A DNA stretch of 64,000 bases from Phocaeicola faecium (GCF_014837055.1 NZ_JACSPQ010000053.1:80663-144662), one strand, 5' to 3'; positions 8,125 to 17,862 are shown, counted from the stretch's first letter. Translations and numbers: made by a program. The notes: generated from the sequence alone by a model not told the origin.

Positions 8125-11100
8125 GCTTTTTTCTCCTTTTTTTGCCGGTTAGTAGATATATAAGAATAAATGGCAGGAACGATATACATCGTAAGGAAGG
8201 TAGAAACCAACATACCTCCCACTACCGCCGTACCCATCGCGATGCGTTGATTGGCTCCTTCGCCCGTGGCAAAAGCTAACGGAATCAAACCTAAAATGGT
8301 TGCCGCACTGGTCATCAGGATGGGGCGCAGACGTTGAAGGGCTGCATCGCGGATAGCTTGCATTTTTTCTTCGCCATGCTCCTGTTTCTGATTCGCAAAC
8401 TCCACAATCAGAATACCGTTCTTTGCCACCAGACCGATAAGCATGATGATACCAATCTGGCTGAATATATTCATGGTTATATTACCGAAATACATAAAAA
8501 TCAATGCTCCGGCAATGGCAAGCGGAACGGTAAGCATGATGATAAAGGGGTCTTTGAAGCTTTCAAACTGGGCAGCAAGAATCAGATAAATCAATATCAG
8601 TGCAAGAATGAAAGCAAACATCAGACTGGAAGAACTTTCGCGATAGTCTTTCGAGTCGCCCGAAAGGGCAGTACGGAAAGTGTCATCCAATACATTCGCC
8701 GCTATCTTATCCATTTCGTCCAGTCCCTGCCCGATGGTCTTTCCTTCTGCCAGTCCTGCCGAAATAGTAGCCGAAATAAAACGGTTGTAATGATACAGCT
8801 TGGGAGGAGCTACTGCTTCTACAAACTCTACCAAGTTATCCAACTGTATCATCTCTCCTTTGTCGCTCCGGATATAAATGGACTTGATGTTTGCCGGTTG
8901 GTTACGCTGTTGGCGGCTTATCTGCCCGAGAATTTCGTACTGCTTTCCGTTCATGTAGAAATAACCCATACGCTGACCGCTCAAGCCGTATTGCAGGGTT
9001 TCGCCGATGTCGCGCACGCTTACACCCATCGTTCCCGCTTTATCGCGGTTGATATGAACGCGCATTTCGGGACTGGTGAACTTCAGATTGACATCTGCCA
9101 TCTGGAATACCGGGTTATCATAGACCTGTCGTAGAAATTCCGGCAATACCTTTTCCAACTTCTCGATACTTACCGATTGGAGTACATACTGGACGGGCAT
9201 ACTGCTCCGCCGTCCGCCAAACGATGACTGCTGACGTACAAATGCACGCGCTTTGGTATGCTTGCGTATCGCCTGCGATATCTGTTCGGCAACCTCCATC
9301 TGGGTATAATCGCGTTCTTTGATGTCTTTCAGTGTTATTTGGATATTTCCGCTTCCGCTTGAGACACGTGCCGTAACAAAAGCAGCATCGGGAATTATCG
9401 AATCAACCAACTGATTGATTTCTTCGGTATAATCGCGGATATATTCATAGCTGGCTCCTTCGGCCGCACGGGTATCGATATTGATTTGCGAACGGTCTTC
9501 AAGCGGAGCCATCTCCGAAGGTATCTTGTTCCAAAGGAAAGCGATGATAATCAGCATGACTATCGTAAACGGAATGGCAGCGAACCGATGACGCAACACG
9601 TATGCCAACGACTGCGAGTAATAACGGTTCATTCCCTCAAAGAAAGGCTCGGTTTTACGATAGAACCAGTTTTGCTTTTCGCGGTAGCGCAACATCTTGG
9701 TGGCAAGCATCGGAGTGAAAGTCAGGGCGGCAAATGCTGAGATAATCACCGAGCCGGCAACCACGAAACTGAACTCGCGGAACAGGCGTCCGCTCGTGCC
9801 CTCCATAAACACAATCGGCAAGAATACCGCTGCCAACGTAATGGTTGTGGAAATGACGGCAAAAAAGATTTCTTTTGCACCTTCTATACCGGCTTCAAAG
9901 GGTTTCATACCACGTTCGATGCGGATATAGATGTTTTCGGTCATAACGATGGCATCGTCCACCACCAGTCCCACGGAAAGCACCACGGCAAGCATCGTCA
10001 ACACGTTGATAGAAAAGCCTGCTACGTACATCACAAAGAATGCTCCAATCAACGATACGGGGATAACGATACAGGGAATCAGCGTTACACGCCAGTCGCG
10101 CAAGAAAAGGAAGATGATAAGGATAACCAAGACGAAAGCCTCGTAAACCGTACTTTCCACTTCGGCTATGGATGCGCGGATAAAACGGGTATTGTCAAAT
10201 CCATACGTATAATCCACATCATCGGGCAAATCTTTCTGTATCTGAGTCATGCGTTCGTATACGGCATCGGCGATTTCAATATGGTTTGCTCCGGGCTGAG
10301 GAATAACCACCACACCCACCATCGGCACACCGTTCATTTTCATGTAGCTTTTCAGGTCAGCCGGACCAAGTTCGGCATATCCGATATCGCTGAAACGGAT
10401 AATTCTTCCGTTGCTCTCTTTAATGATAACATTATTAAACTCTTTCGCCGTGTGCATTTGTCCCATCGTTCGTAACGTCAGTTCCACGGTGTTTCCTTCG
10501 ATGCTTCCCGACGGAAGCTCCAAGTTTTCCTCATCAATGGCATTCTTTACATCTACGGGAGTGATTCCGTATCCTGCCATCTTTACCGGGTCAAGCCAAA
10601 GGCGCATAGAATAACGCTTTTCACCCCAAATAGATACACTACTTACATCGGATATGGTTTGCAACTGCTCTTTTACGGTCAGGTCGGCTATTTCGCTCAG
10701 CTCCAGCAGCGAGCGGGTATTGCTTTGGATGGCTACCATCAGAATGGGACTGGCATCGGCATCGGCTTTCGACACAGTGGGAGGGTCGCAATCGCGCGGC
10801 AAATAACGCTGCGCACGCGATACTTTATCGCGCACGTCATTGGCAGCCGTTTCCAAGTCGACAGACAATTCAAATTCCACCGTAATGCGGCTCTGTCCCT
10901 GCTGGCTCACGCTGGACAGTGAGCGGATACCCGGGATACCGTTGATATTCTGTTCAAGTGGCTCGGTTATCTGATTTTCAATTACTTCAGCGTTAGCTCC
11001 CGGATAACTGCAACTAACCGAGATAATGGGATTATCGACCGACGGATATTCACGTACACCGAGAGTGGTATAACCGATGAGTCCGAAAAGCAGGATAATA

Positions 11101-11156
11101 ATCGTAAGTACGGTGGCCAACACCGGTCTTCGGATACTAAGTTCGGAGATATTCAT
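8121..11156 (-). CDS. RND efflux pump, inner-membrane permease (AcrB/HAE1 type)
   Basis: Proton-driven multidrug-type RND transporter, 1,011 residues with 12 predicted membrane helices and two large periplasmic loops. It begins 'SIRRPVLATVLTIIILLFG', contains the TM4 proton-relay signature 'GLVVDDAIVMTENI' with adjacent Asp residues, and 'LIGLVAKNGILIVEFANQ' in the second half. The gene sits 12 bases after the adaptor gene and overlaps the TolC-like gene. HAE1-type pumps export hydrophobic and amphiphilic compounds such as drugs and bile salts; metal-RND motifs are not seen. No dedicated regulator gene is adjacent. Confidence 0.95.
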   Translation of the reverse strand: MNISELSIRRPVLATVLTIIILLFGLIGYTTLGVREYPSVDNPIISVSCSYPGANAEVIENQITEPLEQNINGIPGIRSLSSVSQQGQSRITVEFELSVDLETAANDVRDKVSRAQRYLPRDCDPPTVSKADADASPILMVAIQSNTRSLLELSEIADLTVKEQLQTISDVSSVSIWGEKRYSMRLWLDPVKMAGYGITPVDVKNAIDEENLELPSGSIEGNTVELTLRTMGQMHTAKEFNNVIIKESNGRIIRFSDIGYAELGPADLKSYMKMNGVPMVGVVVIPQPGANHIEIADAVYERMTQIQKDLPDDVDYTYGFDNTRFIRASIAEVESTVYEAFVLVILIIFLFLRDWRVTLIPCIVIPVSLIGAFFVMYVAGFSINVLTMLAVVLSVGLVVDDAIVMTENIYIRIERGMKPFEAGIEGAKEIFFAVISTTITLAAVFLPIVFMEGTSGRLFREFSFVVAGSVIISAFAALTFTPMLATKMLRYREKQNWFYRKTEPFFEGMNRYYSQSLAYVLRHRFAAIPFTIVMLIIIAFLWNKIPSEMAPLEDRSQINIDTRAAEGASYEYIRDYTEEINQLVDSIIPDAAFVTARVSSGSGNIQITLKDIKERDYTQMEVAEQISQAIRKHTKARAFVRQQSSFGGRRSSMPVQYVLQSVSIEKLEKVLPEFLRQVYDNPVFQMADVNLKFTSPEMRVHINRDKAGTMGVSVRDIGETLQYGLSGQRMGYFYMNGKQYEILGQISRQQRNQPANIKSIYIRSDKGEMIQLDNLVEFVEAVAPPKLYHYNRFISATISAGLAEGKTIGQGLDEMDKIAANVLDDTFRTALSGDSKDYRESSSSLMFAFILALILIYLILAAQFESFKDPFIIMLTVPLAIAGALIFMYFGNITMNIFSQIGIIMLIGLVAKNGILIVEFANQKQEHGEEKMQAIRDAALQRLRPILMTSAATILGLIPLAFATGEGANQRIAMGTAVVGGMLVSTFLTMYIVPAIYSYISTNRQKKEKKA

Positions 11157-11168
11157 AAGCCACGCATA

Positions 11169-12251
11169 TTAATCGATTTTATCTATGATAACCGGCATAC
11201 CCTGACGCAACTGCAAAGTACCGGAGGTGAGAATCGTATCGCCCGCTGCCAGCCCACGTAAAATCTGTACTTCCGCATCGGTACGAATACCTATTTCTAC
11301 ATCTACCGGCTGAGCTACCCCCGAACGATAAATGAAAACTTTATTCTTGCCCATTTCCGGCACTATGGCTTCGGAAGGAATGGCAATGGCATCAGCTATT
11401 TCCTGTTGTTTTAATTGGATATTTGCATAATGCCCCGGAAGCAGGCTGCCGCCCTCGTTAGGGTAAAGCGCCCGCACGGTCAATGTATGGGTTTCATCGT
11501 CAATGCGCGATTCGGTTGCATAGACCGTTGAGTTGAAAGAATCCAGATGTCCTTCGATTTCAAAAGAAAGATTGGTTCCTTTCTTTATCTGATGGGCATA
11601 CCGTTCGGGGACATCAAACTCCACTTTCAGCGGGGTGATTTTCGTCAATTTTGCGATTACCGTAGTAGGTGAAGCGTATGCTCCGACACTCACTTGGCGC
11701 AAACCGATAATGCCGTCGAACGGCGCACGAAGTTCCGTCATATCAATGCTGGCACGCACATTCTCTATATCGGCATGAAGTGTGGCAAGTTCGGTTTTTA
11801 CCTGCTCATAAGCCTCCTTACTTACGGCGTCACGCTGAAGCAGTGCGTTCTGACGAAACACACGGTCTTCGGCAAGGGGCATTTGAGCTTCAAGCCGTTT
11901 CAGTTGGGCTTGTAGCTGACTGTCGTTCACCTTTGCCAACAACTGTCCTTCGGTAACGAAGGTTCCTTCCTGAAAATTAATATCTATTATTTTCCCCGAT
12001 GTTTCAAACGATAAATTCACTTCCTCGTCGGGCACGAGTCTACCGGTTACGAAAAGTTCTTCGGTCAGCAAGTGCGGCTTTATGATTTTCGCGTTTACAT
12101 TCAATGCTTTCGATGAAGTTGATTCTCTCGGCAGCGAACGTTCCGCCTCCGATAAATCTTCATTCTCTCTGGGTGTGAAAGTACGGATTCCCAATACGGC
12201 CAAACCAATTCCTATCACACCGATAATTCCCCATTTGATGCGTTTGTCCAT
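11169..12251 (-). CDS. RND efflux periplasmic adaptor subunit (membrane-fusion protein)
   Basis: AcrA/MexA-type adaptor of 360 residues that bridges the inner-membrane pump and the TolC-like duct. It has an N-terminal membrane anchor (about residues 7-23), a split lipoyl (barrel-sandwich) domain ('GKIIDINFQEGTFVTEGQLL' ... 'LRAPFDGIIGLRQVSVGAYA'), a short alpha-hairpin between them, then beta-barrel and membrane-proximal domains ending 'TSGTLQLRQGMPVII'. It is first of the three efflux genes and starts 27 bases after rsgA, so it may share the frr-rsgA transcript or have a promoter inside rsgA. Confidence 0.93.
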   Translation of the reverse strand: MDKRIKWGIIGVIGIGLAVLGIRTFTPRENEDLSEAERSLPRESTSSKALNVNAKIIKPHLLTEELFVTGRLVPDEEVNLSFETSGKIIDINFQEGTFVTEGQLLAKVNDSQLQAQLKRLEAQMPLAEDRVFRQNALLQRDAVSKEAYEQVKTELATLHADIENVRASIDMTELRAPFDGIIGLRQVSVGAYASPTTVIAKLTKITPLKVEFDVPERYAHQIKKGTNLSFEIEGHLDSFNSTVYATESRIDDETHTLTVRALYPNEGGSLLPGHYANIQLKQQEIADAIAIPSEAIVPEMGKNKVFIYRSGVAQPVDVEIGIRTDAEVQILRGLAAGDTILTSGTLQLRQGMPVIIDKID

Positions 12252-12278
12252 GTGTTTTTCAGTGATTAATGTTTTGTG

Positions 12279-13214
12279 CTAATACGGAGCGCGGTATTTC
12301 CCTTCTTCTTTATCTTCCAGCATATTCAGGTAAGAGGCATAGCGCGACTCGCTAATGTAATGTTTTTCCACCGCTTCGCGCACGGCGCAACCCGGCTCAT
12401 GACGATGCGTGCAGTTATTGTATTTGCAGTTTGCCGAAAATTCAAATATTTCCCGGAAATAATGCCCCACCTCTTCTTCGTCCATATCAAACGTTCCAAA
12501 TCCTTTGATTCCCGGCGTGTCGATAAGATAGCCTTCCTTATCTACCGGATACATCTCCGAAAAAGTAGTAGTATGCGTTCCCTTGTTATGGGCTGCCGAG
12601 ATTTCTCCCGTTTTGAGCTGTTGTTCCGGAAGTATGGCATTAATAAGTGTCGACTTTCCAACGCCCGAATTGCCTGAGAATAACGTAACCTTTCCTGCCA
12701 ATGCTGCCTTGACAGCATCAATGCCCGTGTTATTTAAAGCCGAAACCTTGTAACAGGCATACCCAAGATGGGTATAAAGGTTAATTAATCCATCCAAGTA
12801 ACGAGACTCGTCTTCGGTATATAAGTCTACTTTGTTGAAAACCAAACAAACAGGTATGCGATATGCCTCGGCTGTAGCAAGAAAACGGTCGATGAAGATG
12901 GTGGAAGTTTCAGGATAATTGATTGTAACAACCAGCATACACTGGTCTAAGTTGGCAGCAATGATGTGCGACTGCTTGGAGAGGTTGGAAGCCCGGCGTA
13001 TAATGTAATTCTTGCGGTCTTCTATGGAAGTAATAAAAGCCGTACCCTCGGCATTGACCGAAATCGAAACCCGGTCGCCCACGGCAATAGGATTTGTACT
13101 GCGAATTTCCTTCAAACGGAAATTTCCCTTAATTTTACATTCTACCGTCCGTCCATCGTCGGTCTTTACTACATACCAACTTCCTGTATTTTTTATAACT
13201 AAACCTTTATCCAT
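12279..13214 (-). CDS. rsgA: Ribosome small-subunit-dependent GTPase RsgA
   Basis: Circularly permuted GTPase that acts in late maturation of the 30S subunit; 311 residues. An OB-fold N-terminus ('[20 protein letters not shown]') precedes GTPase motifs in the permuted order: G4 'VFNKVDLY', then G1 '[16 protein letters not shown]', then G3 '[11 protein letters not shown]'. The C-terminal zinc site is '[16 protein letters not shown]' (Cys-Cys-His-Cys). It lies between frr and the efflux genes on the same strand, a fitting neighbour for the ribosome recycling factor. Confidence 0.96.
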   Translation of the reverse strand: MDKGLVIKNTGSWYVVKTDDGRTVECKIKGNFRLKEIRSTNPIAVGDRVSISVNAEGTAFITSIEDRKNYIIRRASNLSKQSHIIAANLDQCMLVVTINYPETSTIFIDRFLATAEAYRIPVCLVFNKVDLYTEDESRYLDGLINLYTHLGYACYKVSALNNTGIDAVKAALAGKVTLFSGNSGVGKSTLINAILPEQQLKTGEISAAHNKGTHTTTFSEMYPVDKEGYLIDTPGIKGFGTFDMDEEEVGHYFREIFEFSANCKYNNCTHRHEPGCAVREAVEKHYISESRYASYLNMLEDKEEGKYRAPY

Positions 13215-13312
13215 AAACTCTCTTTAAATTGAAAATAGAGAAACAAAAAACCCCCGCCTTGTTATACGGTTTCATATTTCCGCTTCTCCATTTCCAATTT
13301 CCAATCTTTACA

Positions 13313-13873
13313 TCATACAGTCATGATTTCCTTGTCTTTAGCTGCAAGCAAATCGTCTATTTGCTTGATATACTTGTCGTGAATTTTCTGCAATTTGGCT
13401 TCCGAGTTCTTCTGTTCGTCTTCCGGCATACCGTCTTTTACGGCTTTCTTCAGTGCGTCGATTGCATCACGGCGCGCATTACGAACACTCACTTTGGCTG
13501 TTTCACCTTCTGCCTTACACTGTTTTGCCAGTTGCTTGCGTCGTTCTTCGGTCAAAGGAGGAATCCCCAAGCGGATGATTTCACCGTTATTTTCCGGCAT
13601 GATTCCCAGTTCAGAATCAATAATCGCCTTTTCAATGACACGGAACATATTCTTATCCCACGGTTTAATGGCGATACTACGAGCGTCGGGCGTAGTAACT
13701 GCTGCCACATTATTGATAGGAACCATGCTTCCGTAAGAGTCTACACGAATTCCGTCCAGCAGGCGAACGTCGGCTTTTCCGGCACGAATGTGAGCCAATG
13801 ATTCGTCTAAATACATGACTGCCATGTCCATTTTCTCTTCAGCTCCGCTGATAATCGTTTTTGAGTCTGCCAT
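13313..13873 (-). CDS. frr: Ribosome recycling factor
   Basis: Splits post-termination ribosomes together with EF-G; 186 residues, the normal length. I place the start at 13873 ([10 protein letters not shown]), which gives the conserved N-terminus. The open frame runs upstream to 14107, but that part overlaps a palindromic repeat and has no family similarity. Recognisable segments are '[17 protein letters not shown]', '[16 protein letters not shown]', '[20 protein letters not shown]' and the C-terminal coiled-coil hairpin arm. The usual upstream partner pyrH is not present. It ends 98 bases before the rsgA start. Confidence 0.96.
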   Translation of the reverse strand: MADSKTIISGAEEKMDMAVMYLDESLAHIRAGKADVRLLDGIRVDSYGSMVPINNVAAVTTPDARSIAIKPWDKNMFRVIEKAIIDSELGIMPENNGEIIRLGIPPLTEERRKQLAKQCKAEGETAKVSVRNARRDAIDALKKAVKDGMPEDEQKNSEAKLQKIHDKYIKQIDDLLAAKDKEIMTV

Positions 13874-13976
13874 AATCAATATACTTGTTTGTTTTAAGTT
13901 TGTGCAAAATAAGGCTTTAATGTGAACAAAAGTAAGCAATCTTTTCCTCTCTTCCAAATATAATTCAAACCTATTA

Positions 13977-14170
13977 AGAAACTGTTTTGAATTTCTACAA
14001 AAAGTTTTTCTTAGCTTGATGTATCCGTTTTCGTGTGCGCTTTGGGCGATTTTTCGGTCTTTTCCACTTCTGTTCTTTGTCAGATAGCCCGCTATCTTCC
14101 TTATCACACAAGCGGAAATGCCTCAAAAAATCATCCCAAATCATCGCACGATAAATTCAAAACAGTTTCT
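13977..14170. repeat. Long imperfect palindrome, element A
   Basis: Perfect 18-base end arms (AGAAACTGTTTTGAATTT / AAATTCAAAACAGTTTCT) enclose further imperfectly paired blocks and a central GATAGC-CC-GCTATC palindrome at 14083-14096. The core GTCAGATAGCCCGCTATCTT is nearly repeated in element B at 61965-62082. It lies between frr and the histidine phosphatase gene and encodes nothing recognisable. Confidence 0.8.
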
Positions 14171-14220
14171 AAAATTTTCCGCTTGCGGAAGCATAAGCCG
14201 AAATTATCCGCCGTTATACC

Positions 14221-14320
14221 CCGAAAAACGCTACCGTTAGCGTTGGCCAACTCATGCGGTAGCGTTGACCGATTCTACCCATAGCGTTGACCGGTTCTAT
14301 GGGTAGCGTTTTTCAGGCTT
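14221..14320. repeat. Dispersed double-hairpin repeat, copy 2
   Basis: The clearest copy. Hairpin 1 pairs AACGCTACCG with CGGTAGCGTT. Hairpin 2 pairs CTACCCATAG with CTATGGGTAG and is followed by CGTTTTTC. It lies directly after palindrome element A and before the phosphatase promoter. Confidence 0.88.
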
Positions 14321-14352
14321 CTGACCAAGTCGGATAAAGTTTGAACAAGCTC

Positions 14353-14383
14353 TTTGTACACATCCCCTAAATGGTTATCTTTG
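14353..14383 (+). promoter_or_regulatory. Bacteroidales promoter of the histidine phosphatase gene
   Basis: TTTG (14353-14356), a 19-base spacer, then TATCTTTG (14376-14383). It overlaps the in-frame upstream ATG at 14371, so translation must start downstream at 14404. Confidence 0.8.
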
Positions 14384-14403
14384 TGAGAATAAATGTCAGA
14401 CGA

Positions 14404-14922
14404 ATGATTACACTTTATTTAGCCCGTCACGGGCAGACGGAAGAAAATCTGAACCACATTTTTCAGGGACATTTACCCGGAACGTTAACAGAGACAGGGA
14501 AATGTCAGGCAAAGGAAATGGGACGGAAATTGAAAGATATAAGTTTGGATGCAATTATCAGCAGCGATCTGAAGCGGGTAACAGATACCGTTTCGCTTGC
14601 CGTGGGATATCGGGGGCTGCCGTGGGAACAAACACCGTTGCTGCGTGAGATTGATTGGGGAAGCTGGACCGGCTTGTCGCTGAACTCTGTGGAGCTGAAC
14701 AATCCGCCTGCCGATGCCGAAACGCGCGAGATGTTGTATGCCCGTGCCGGACGCTTTTTGGATTACTTAAAACAACATTACGAGGGGAAACGGGTGCTTG
14801 TAGTAGCTCACGGACAAATAAACCGTTCTATCGAAGCACATATTCTCGGCATAAAAGCAGACGCATTACGCAGTATCGGTCACATGCAGAATGCCGAAGT
14901 ACGCCGTTTTGAAATTATGTAA
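14404..14922 (+). CDS. Histidine phosphatase family protein (phosphoglycerate-mutase-like)
   Basis: 172-residue member of the histidine phosphatase superfamily, branch 2 of which includes CobC-like and GpmB-like phosphatases. The catalytic 'ARHGQTEEN' (phospho-accepting His) is at the N-terminus. 'SDLKRVTDTVSLA', the acid-containing 'LREIDWGSWTGLS' and the second His in 'VVAHGQINRSI' complete the active site. The substrate cannot be told from sequence; alternatives include alpha-ribazole phosphatase and broad-specificity phosphatases. A dedicated promoter lies immediately upstream, and a terminator shared with the convergent rnc follows the stop codon. Confidence 0.9.
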   Translation: MITLYLARHGQTEENLNHIFQGHLPGTLTETGKCQAKEMGRKLKDISLDAIISSDLKRVTDTVSLAVGYRGLPWEQTPLLREIDWGSWTGLSLNSVELNNPPADAETREMLYARAGRFLDYLKQHYEGKRVLVVAHGQINRSIEAHILGIKADALRSIGHMQNAEVRRFEIM

Positions 14923-14947
14923 TAGTCAGAACGCTTACTGACTATTA
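14920..14947. terminator. Bidirectional terminator between phosphatase and rnc
   Basis: Stem TAATAGTCAG / CTGACTATTA with an 8-base loop, overlapping the stop codons of both convergent genes. A T-rich tract (cactttttcttttttatt) follows on the plus strand. Confidence 0.7.
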
Positions 14948-15910
14948 CACTTTTTCTTTTTTATTCTCTTTCGATGCTTTGACCGATTCTTCAAGAAAAG
15001 CTGCTTCTTCTGCTTCGCTGATAATACGCTCTACGTCATCATACTTTTCTGCAGTTTTTTTGCTTTCCAACAGTTCTTCCCGAACGGTTTCTTCCTGCTG
15101 GGGCATTCCATCGGCTTCAGTCTTTGCTTCCTGCGCCTGTTCGCGTTCAGCCTTTGCCGCAAAAATGGCATCGATGAATTGCGGGTCGCTTTTAATTTTC
15201 GATAACGTTTCACGGGCAGCCTCCTGCTGCGATTCTTTCTTGGAATAACCTTTTCCGGAACCTGCGGGGATGTTTTCTACCGTTATTTGAGTCTCGAACG
15301 TGGGGTTTTGGTCTGCATCTACTGACTGGTCCAGCAAATTAAATTCTATCTCAAATTTATTTTTCTGACTCCATTCTATCAGCTTCGACTTAAAATTAAC
15401 CTCTTTACGTGAAATTTTTTCCAGATTCAAATAGCGGTCGATAATACGTTCTTCCATGAACTTTTTACACACCCGATAGCCTCTGTCTAAATAAATTGCT
15501 CCAATAAGGGCTTCGAAAGCATTGCCACACATATAACTGTTATGCGAAGACTGCTTCGTGGCATACTTAATCAGTTTATTCAACCCTATTTCTACGGCTA
15601 CACGATTGAGCGTTTCGCGCTGAACGATTTTAGAACGGGTATTCGTCAGAAAGCCCTCGCGTTTACCTTCGAAATGCTTATAAACGATATCGGCTACAAT
15701 GGCATCGAGGATGGCGTCGCCTAGAAATTCCAGCCGCTCGTTGTTCAGCAGCCGGCCTTTTTCTTTAATCGATGAAGACCTGTGCAGCAAAGCCTGCTGG
15801 TAAATCTCGATATTTCTGGGATAAAATCCCAACATCCTATAAAAACAAAGATAAGACTCCTTATCTTTTCGGAAAAGGAGTCTTATCTTATCTATTATAT
15901 TACAAACCAC
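14945..15910 (-). CDS. rnc: Ribonuclease III
   Basis: Double-strand-specific endoribonuclease acting in rRNA and mRNA processing. The RNase III signature 'NERLEFLGDAILD' and the second acidic site 'NAFEALIGAIYLDRGY' make the catalytic domain. A dsRNA-binding domain follows (about 'NFKSKLIEWSQKNKFEIEF' to 'GYSKKESQQEAARETLSKI'). An acidic low-complexity tail of about 75 residues follows. I use the GTG at 15910, two bases after the fabF stop. An ATG at 15943 would add residues that merely read fabF codons in another frame, and an ATG giving MLGFYPRN is also possible. A strong stem-loop covers the first codons. Confidence 0.93.
   Translation of the reverse strand: MVCNIIDKIRLLFRKDKESYLCFYRMLGFYPRNIEIYQQALLHRSSSIKEKGRLLNNERLEFLGDAILDAIVADIVYKHFEGKREGFLTNTRSKIVQRETLNRVAVEIGLNKLIKYATKQSSHNSYMCGNAFEALIGAIYLDRGYRVCKKFMEERIIDRYLNLEKISRKEVNFKSKLIEWSQKNKFEIEFNLLDQSVDADQNPTFETQITVENIPAGSGKGYSKKESQQEAARETLSKIKSDPQFIDAIFAAKAEREQAQEAKTEADGMPQQEETVREELLESKKTAEKYDDVERIISEAEEAAFLEESVKASKENKKEKV
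15848..15889 (-). promoter_or_regulatory. 15-bp perfect stem-loop at the start of rnc
   Basis: Arms AAGATAAGACTCCTT / AAGGAGTCTTATCTT with a 12-base loop, just downstream of the fabF stop and inside the first codons of rnc. A TATCTTTG -7-like box on the minus strand (15846-15853) sits on its trailing side. It could be an RNase III autoregulatory site, an attenuator after fabF, or part of an internal promoter. Confidence 0.6.
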
Positions 15911-15912
15911 GG

Positions 15913-17178
15913 TTATTCGGCGTATTTTTTCATGATTACACATGCGTTGTGTCCGCCAAAACCAAAGGTATTGCTCAATGCGGCACGAACGGTACGTTTT
16001 TGAGCCTCGTTGAAAGTGAAGTTCAGGTTATAATCAATATTTTCATCGTTATCCCCTTCTTCGTGATTGATAGTCGGAGGCACAATATCGTTCTTTACAG
16101 ACAATACGCAAGCAATAGCTTCTACCGCTCCGGCAGCTCCCAACAGGTGTCCAGTCATTGACTTCGTAGAACTGATGTTCAGTTTATAAGCATAGTCTCC
16201 GAACAATGCTTGGATGGCTTTCACCTCAGATATATCACCTACCGGTGTAGAAGTTCCGTGTACATTAATATAGTCGATGTCTTCCGGTTTCATTCCGGCA
16301 TCTTCCAATGCATTCGACATAACCAACTTAGCTCCCAAACCTTCTGGATGAGAAGCCGTGATATGATAAGCATCGGCAGAAGCTCCCGTACCGGCCAATT
16401 CGGCATATATTTTTGCACCGCGCGCTTTGGCATGTTCTAATTCTTCCAGAATCAGGCATCCGGCTCCTTCTCCCATCACAAAACCGTCGCGGCTTGCGCT
16501 AAACGGACGTGAAGCATGAGTGGGGTCGTCATTGCGGGTAGACAAAGCATTCATGGAGTTAAATCCTCCCACACCTGCCGGGAAAATAGTAGCTTCAGCT
16601 CCTCCTGCCAAGATAATGTTAGCTTTGCCCAAACGAATCAAATCGAATGCTGCGCCAATGGCATTAGATGATGAAGCACAAGCCGAGGTTGTGGTGAAGT
16701 TAGGTCCATGAAAACCGTATATCATTGAGATATGTCCGGCTGCAATGTCGGCAATCATTTTCGGGATAAAGAAAGGATTGAATCGCGGCCCGATGGTATC
16801 TTTCGTCTGCGCATAATTCAGCACTTCTTCTTCAAACGTATGAAGACCTCCGATGCCGACACCATAGATAACTCCGACTCTGTTTAAATCTTCTTTTTCA
16901 ACGTCAATGCCGGAATCCGCTACGGCTTCTTTGGCAGCCACAATTGCGTACTGCGTATAAAGGTCCATCTTGCGAGCCTCTTTTCGGTCAATAAAATCAT
17001 TGGCATTGAATCCTTTTACCTCGCAAGCGAATTGCGTTTTAAATTTTGACGCATCAAAATGAGTAATAGGTCCTGCCCCGCTCACTCCGTTTACAAGGTT
17101 GTTCCAAAATTCCGGAACCGTATTACCAACCGGAGTCAACGCGCCAAGACCCGTTACTACTACTCTTTTTAATTCCAT
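15913..17178 (-). CDS. fabF: 3-oxoacyl-[acyl-carrier-protein] synthase II (FabF)
   Basis: Condensing enzyme of fatty-acid elongation, 421 residues. The start at 17178 gives MELKRVVVTGLG; an upstream ATG at 17211 would overlap acpP. The catalytic Cys is in 'TTSACASSSNAIG', and the two active-site His residues are in 'NVHGTSTPVGD' and 'KSMTGHLLGAAG'. The glycine-rich 'NTFGFGGHN' near the C-terminus is also standard. It follows acpP by 13 bases, the usual Bacteroidetes acpP-fabF-rnc order, and supplies the acyl chains used by the glycine-lipid and glycerolipid pathways. Confidence 0.97.
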   Translation of the reverse strand: MELKRVVVTGLGALTPVGNTVPEFWNNLVNGVSGAGPITHFDASKFKTQFACEVKGFNANDFIDRKEARKMDLYTQYAIVAAKEAVADSGIDVEKEDLNRVGVIYGVGIGGLHTFEEEVLNYAQTKDTIGPRFNPFFIPKMIADIAAGHISMIYGFHGPNFTTTSACASSSNAIGAAFDLIRLGKANIILAGGAEATIFPAGVGGFNSMNALSTRNDDPTHASRPFSASRDGFVMGEGAGCLILEELEHAKARGAKIYAELAGTGASADAYHITASHPEGLGAKLVMSNALEDAGMKPEDIDYINVHGTSTPVGDISEVKAIQALFGDYAYKLNISSTKSMTGHLLGAAGAVEAIACVLSVKNDIVPPTINHEEGDNDENIDYNLNFTFNEAQKRTVRAALSNTFGFGGHNACVIMKKYAE

Positions 17179-17191
17179 AAGAGAAATTAAA

Positions 17192-17428
17192 TTATTTTGC
17201 GTTAGCTTCAATGTAGGAAATAGCGTCGCCTACAGTTTGGATTTTTTCTGCCTGATCGTCAGGAATAGAGATACCGAATTCTTTTTCAAATTCCATAATC
17301 AATTCTACGGTATCCAAAGAGTCTGCACCCAAATCGTTAGTGAAACTTGCGGTAGGTACTACTTCTGATTCTTCTACGCCCAATTTATCAACGATAATTT
17401 TCTGTACTTTTGATGCGATTTCAGACAT
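17192..17428 (-). CDS. acpP: Acyl carrier protein
   Basis: 78-residue carrier of growing fatty-acyl chains. The phosphopantetheine attachment Ser is in the invariant '[11 protein letters not shown]'. '[19 protein letters not shown]' is the conserved helix II-III region. First gene of the acpP-fabF-rnc group. Also the likely acyl donor for GlsB. Confidence 0.98.
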   Translation of the reverse strand: MSEIASKVQKIIVDKLGVEESEVVPTASFTNDLGADSLDTVELIMEFEKEFGISIPDDQAEKIQTVGDAISYIEANAK

Positions 17429-17832
17429 AATTCTAATTTTTTAAGTTTATAAATAAATAAATTATTGATTTTTTCGGTGCAAAGGAATAAATATTTCTCG
17501 TCTTAACCAAATATTCAAGCAAATAAATGTATTTTCTTTGCACATTTTTATAGATAGTGTGCAGAAAAATAAGACTTGATTGCCTTAAAACGCACCGGGA
17601 ACAGTCGGGGTATTTCCTTCAGGCTGTCAACTCTCTCCCCACACAGGCAATCCGAAAAATACCTATCCGTAGCATCGAAGGAAACAACGAGATAAACCTC
17701 AAGACGTTAACAGTAGTGCAAACCAACGCTATCCATAGAAATTCCGCCCTCGCTTTCGTAAGGTTTTAATCAGTAAATATACATGAAAACTCTTAATCTA
17801 TGTTATAAAACACAATTTTTAGGAGGAAACAC
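17429..17832. other. Intergenic region upstream of acpP
   Basis: About 400 AT-rich bases with no convincing gene. A possible degenerate member of the double-hairpin repeat family lies at about 17652-17745 (ACCTATCCGTAGC ... CGCTATCCATAGAA), but it is too diverged to call. Confidence 0.4.
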
Positions 17833-17862
17833 TTGTCAGTTTACAAAAAGTCCGTATCTTTG
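17833..17862 (+). promoter_or_regulatory. Promoter of small RNA unit, left copy
   Basis: TTG at 17833-17835, a 19-base spacer, then TATCTTTG at 17855-17862. Confidence 0.75.

Noticed and set aside
8334..9134. 266-residue open frame antisense to the RND pump gene
   Set aside because: Shadow of a well-supported gene with clear family motifs on the minus strand.
13874..14107. 78-residue N-terminal extension of ribosome recycling factor
   Set aside because: The family starts at MADSK-like residues and the extension overlaps palindrome element A.
14371..14403. Upstream in-frame start for the histidine phosphatase
   Set aside because: The codons overlap the TATCTTTG box of its promoter, so they would not be in the mRNA.
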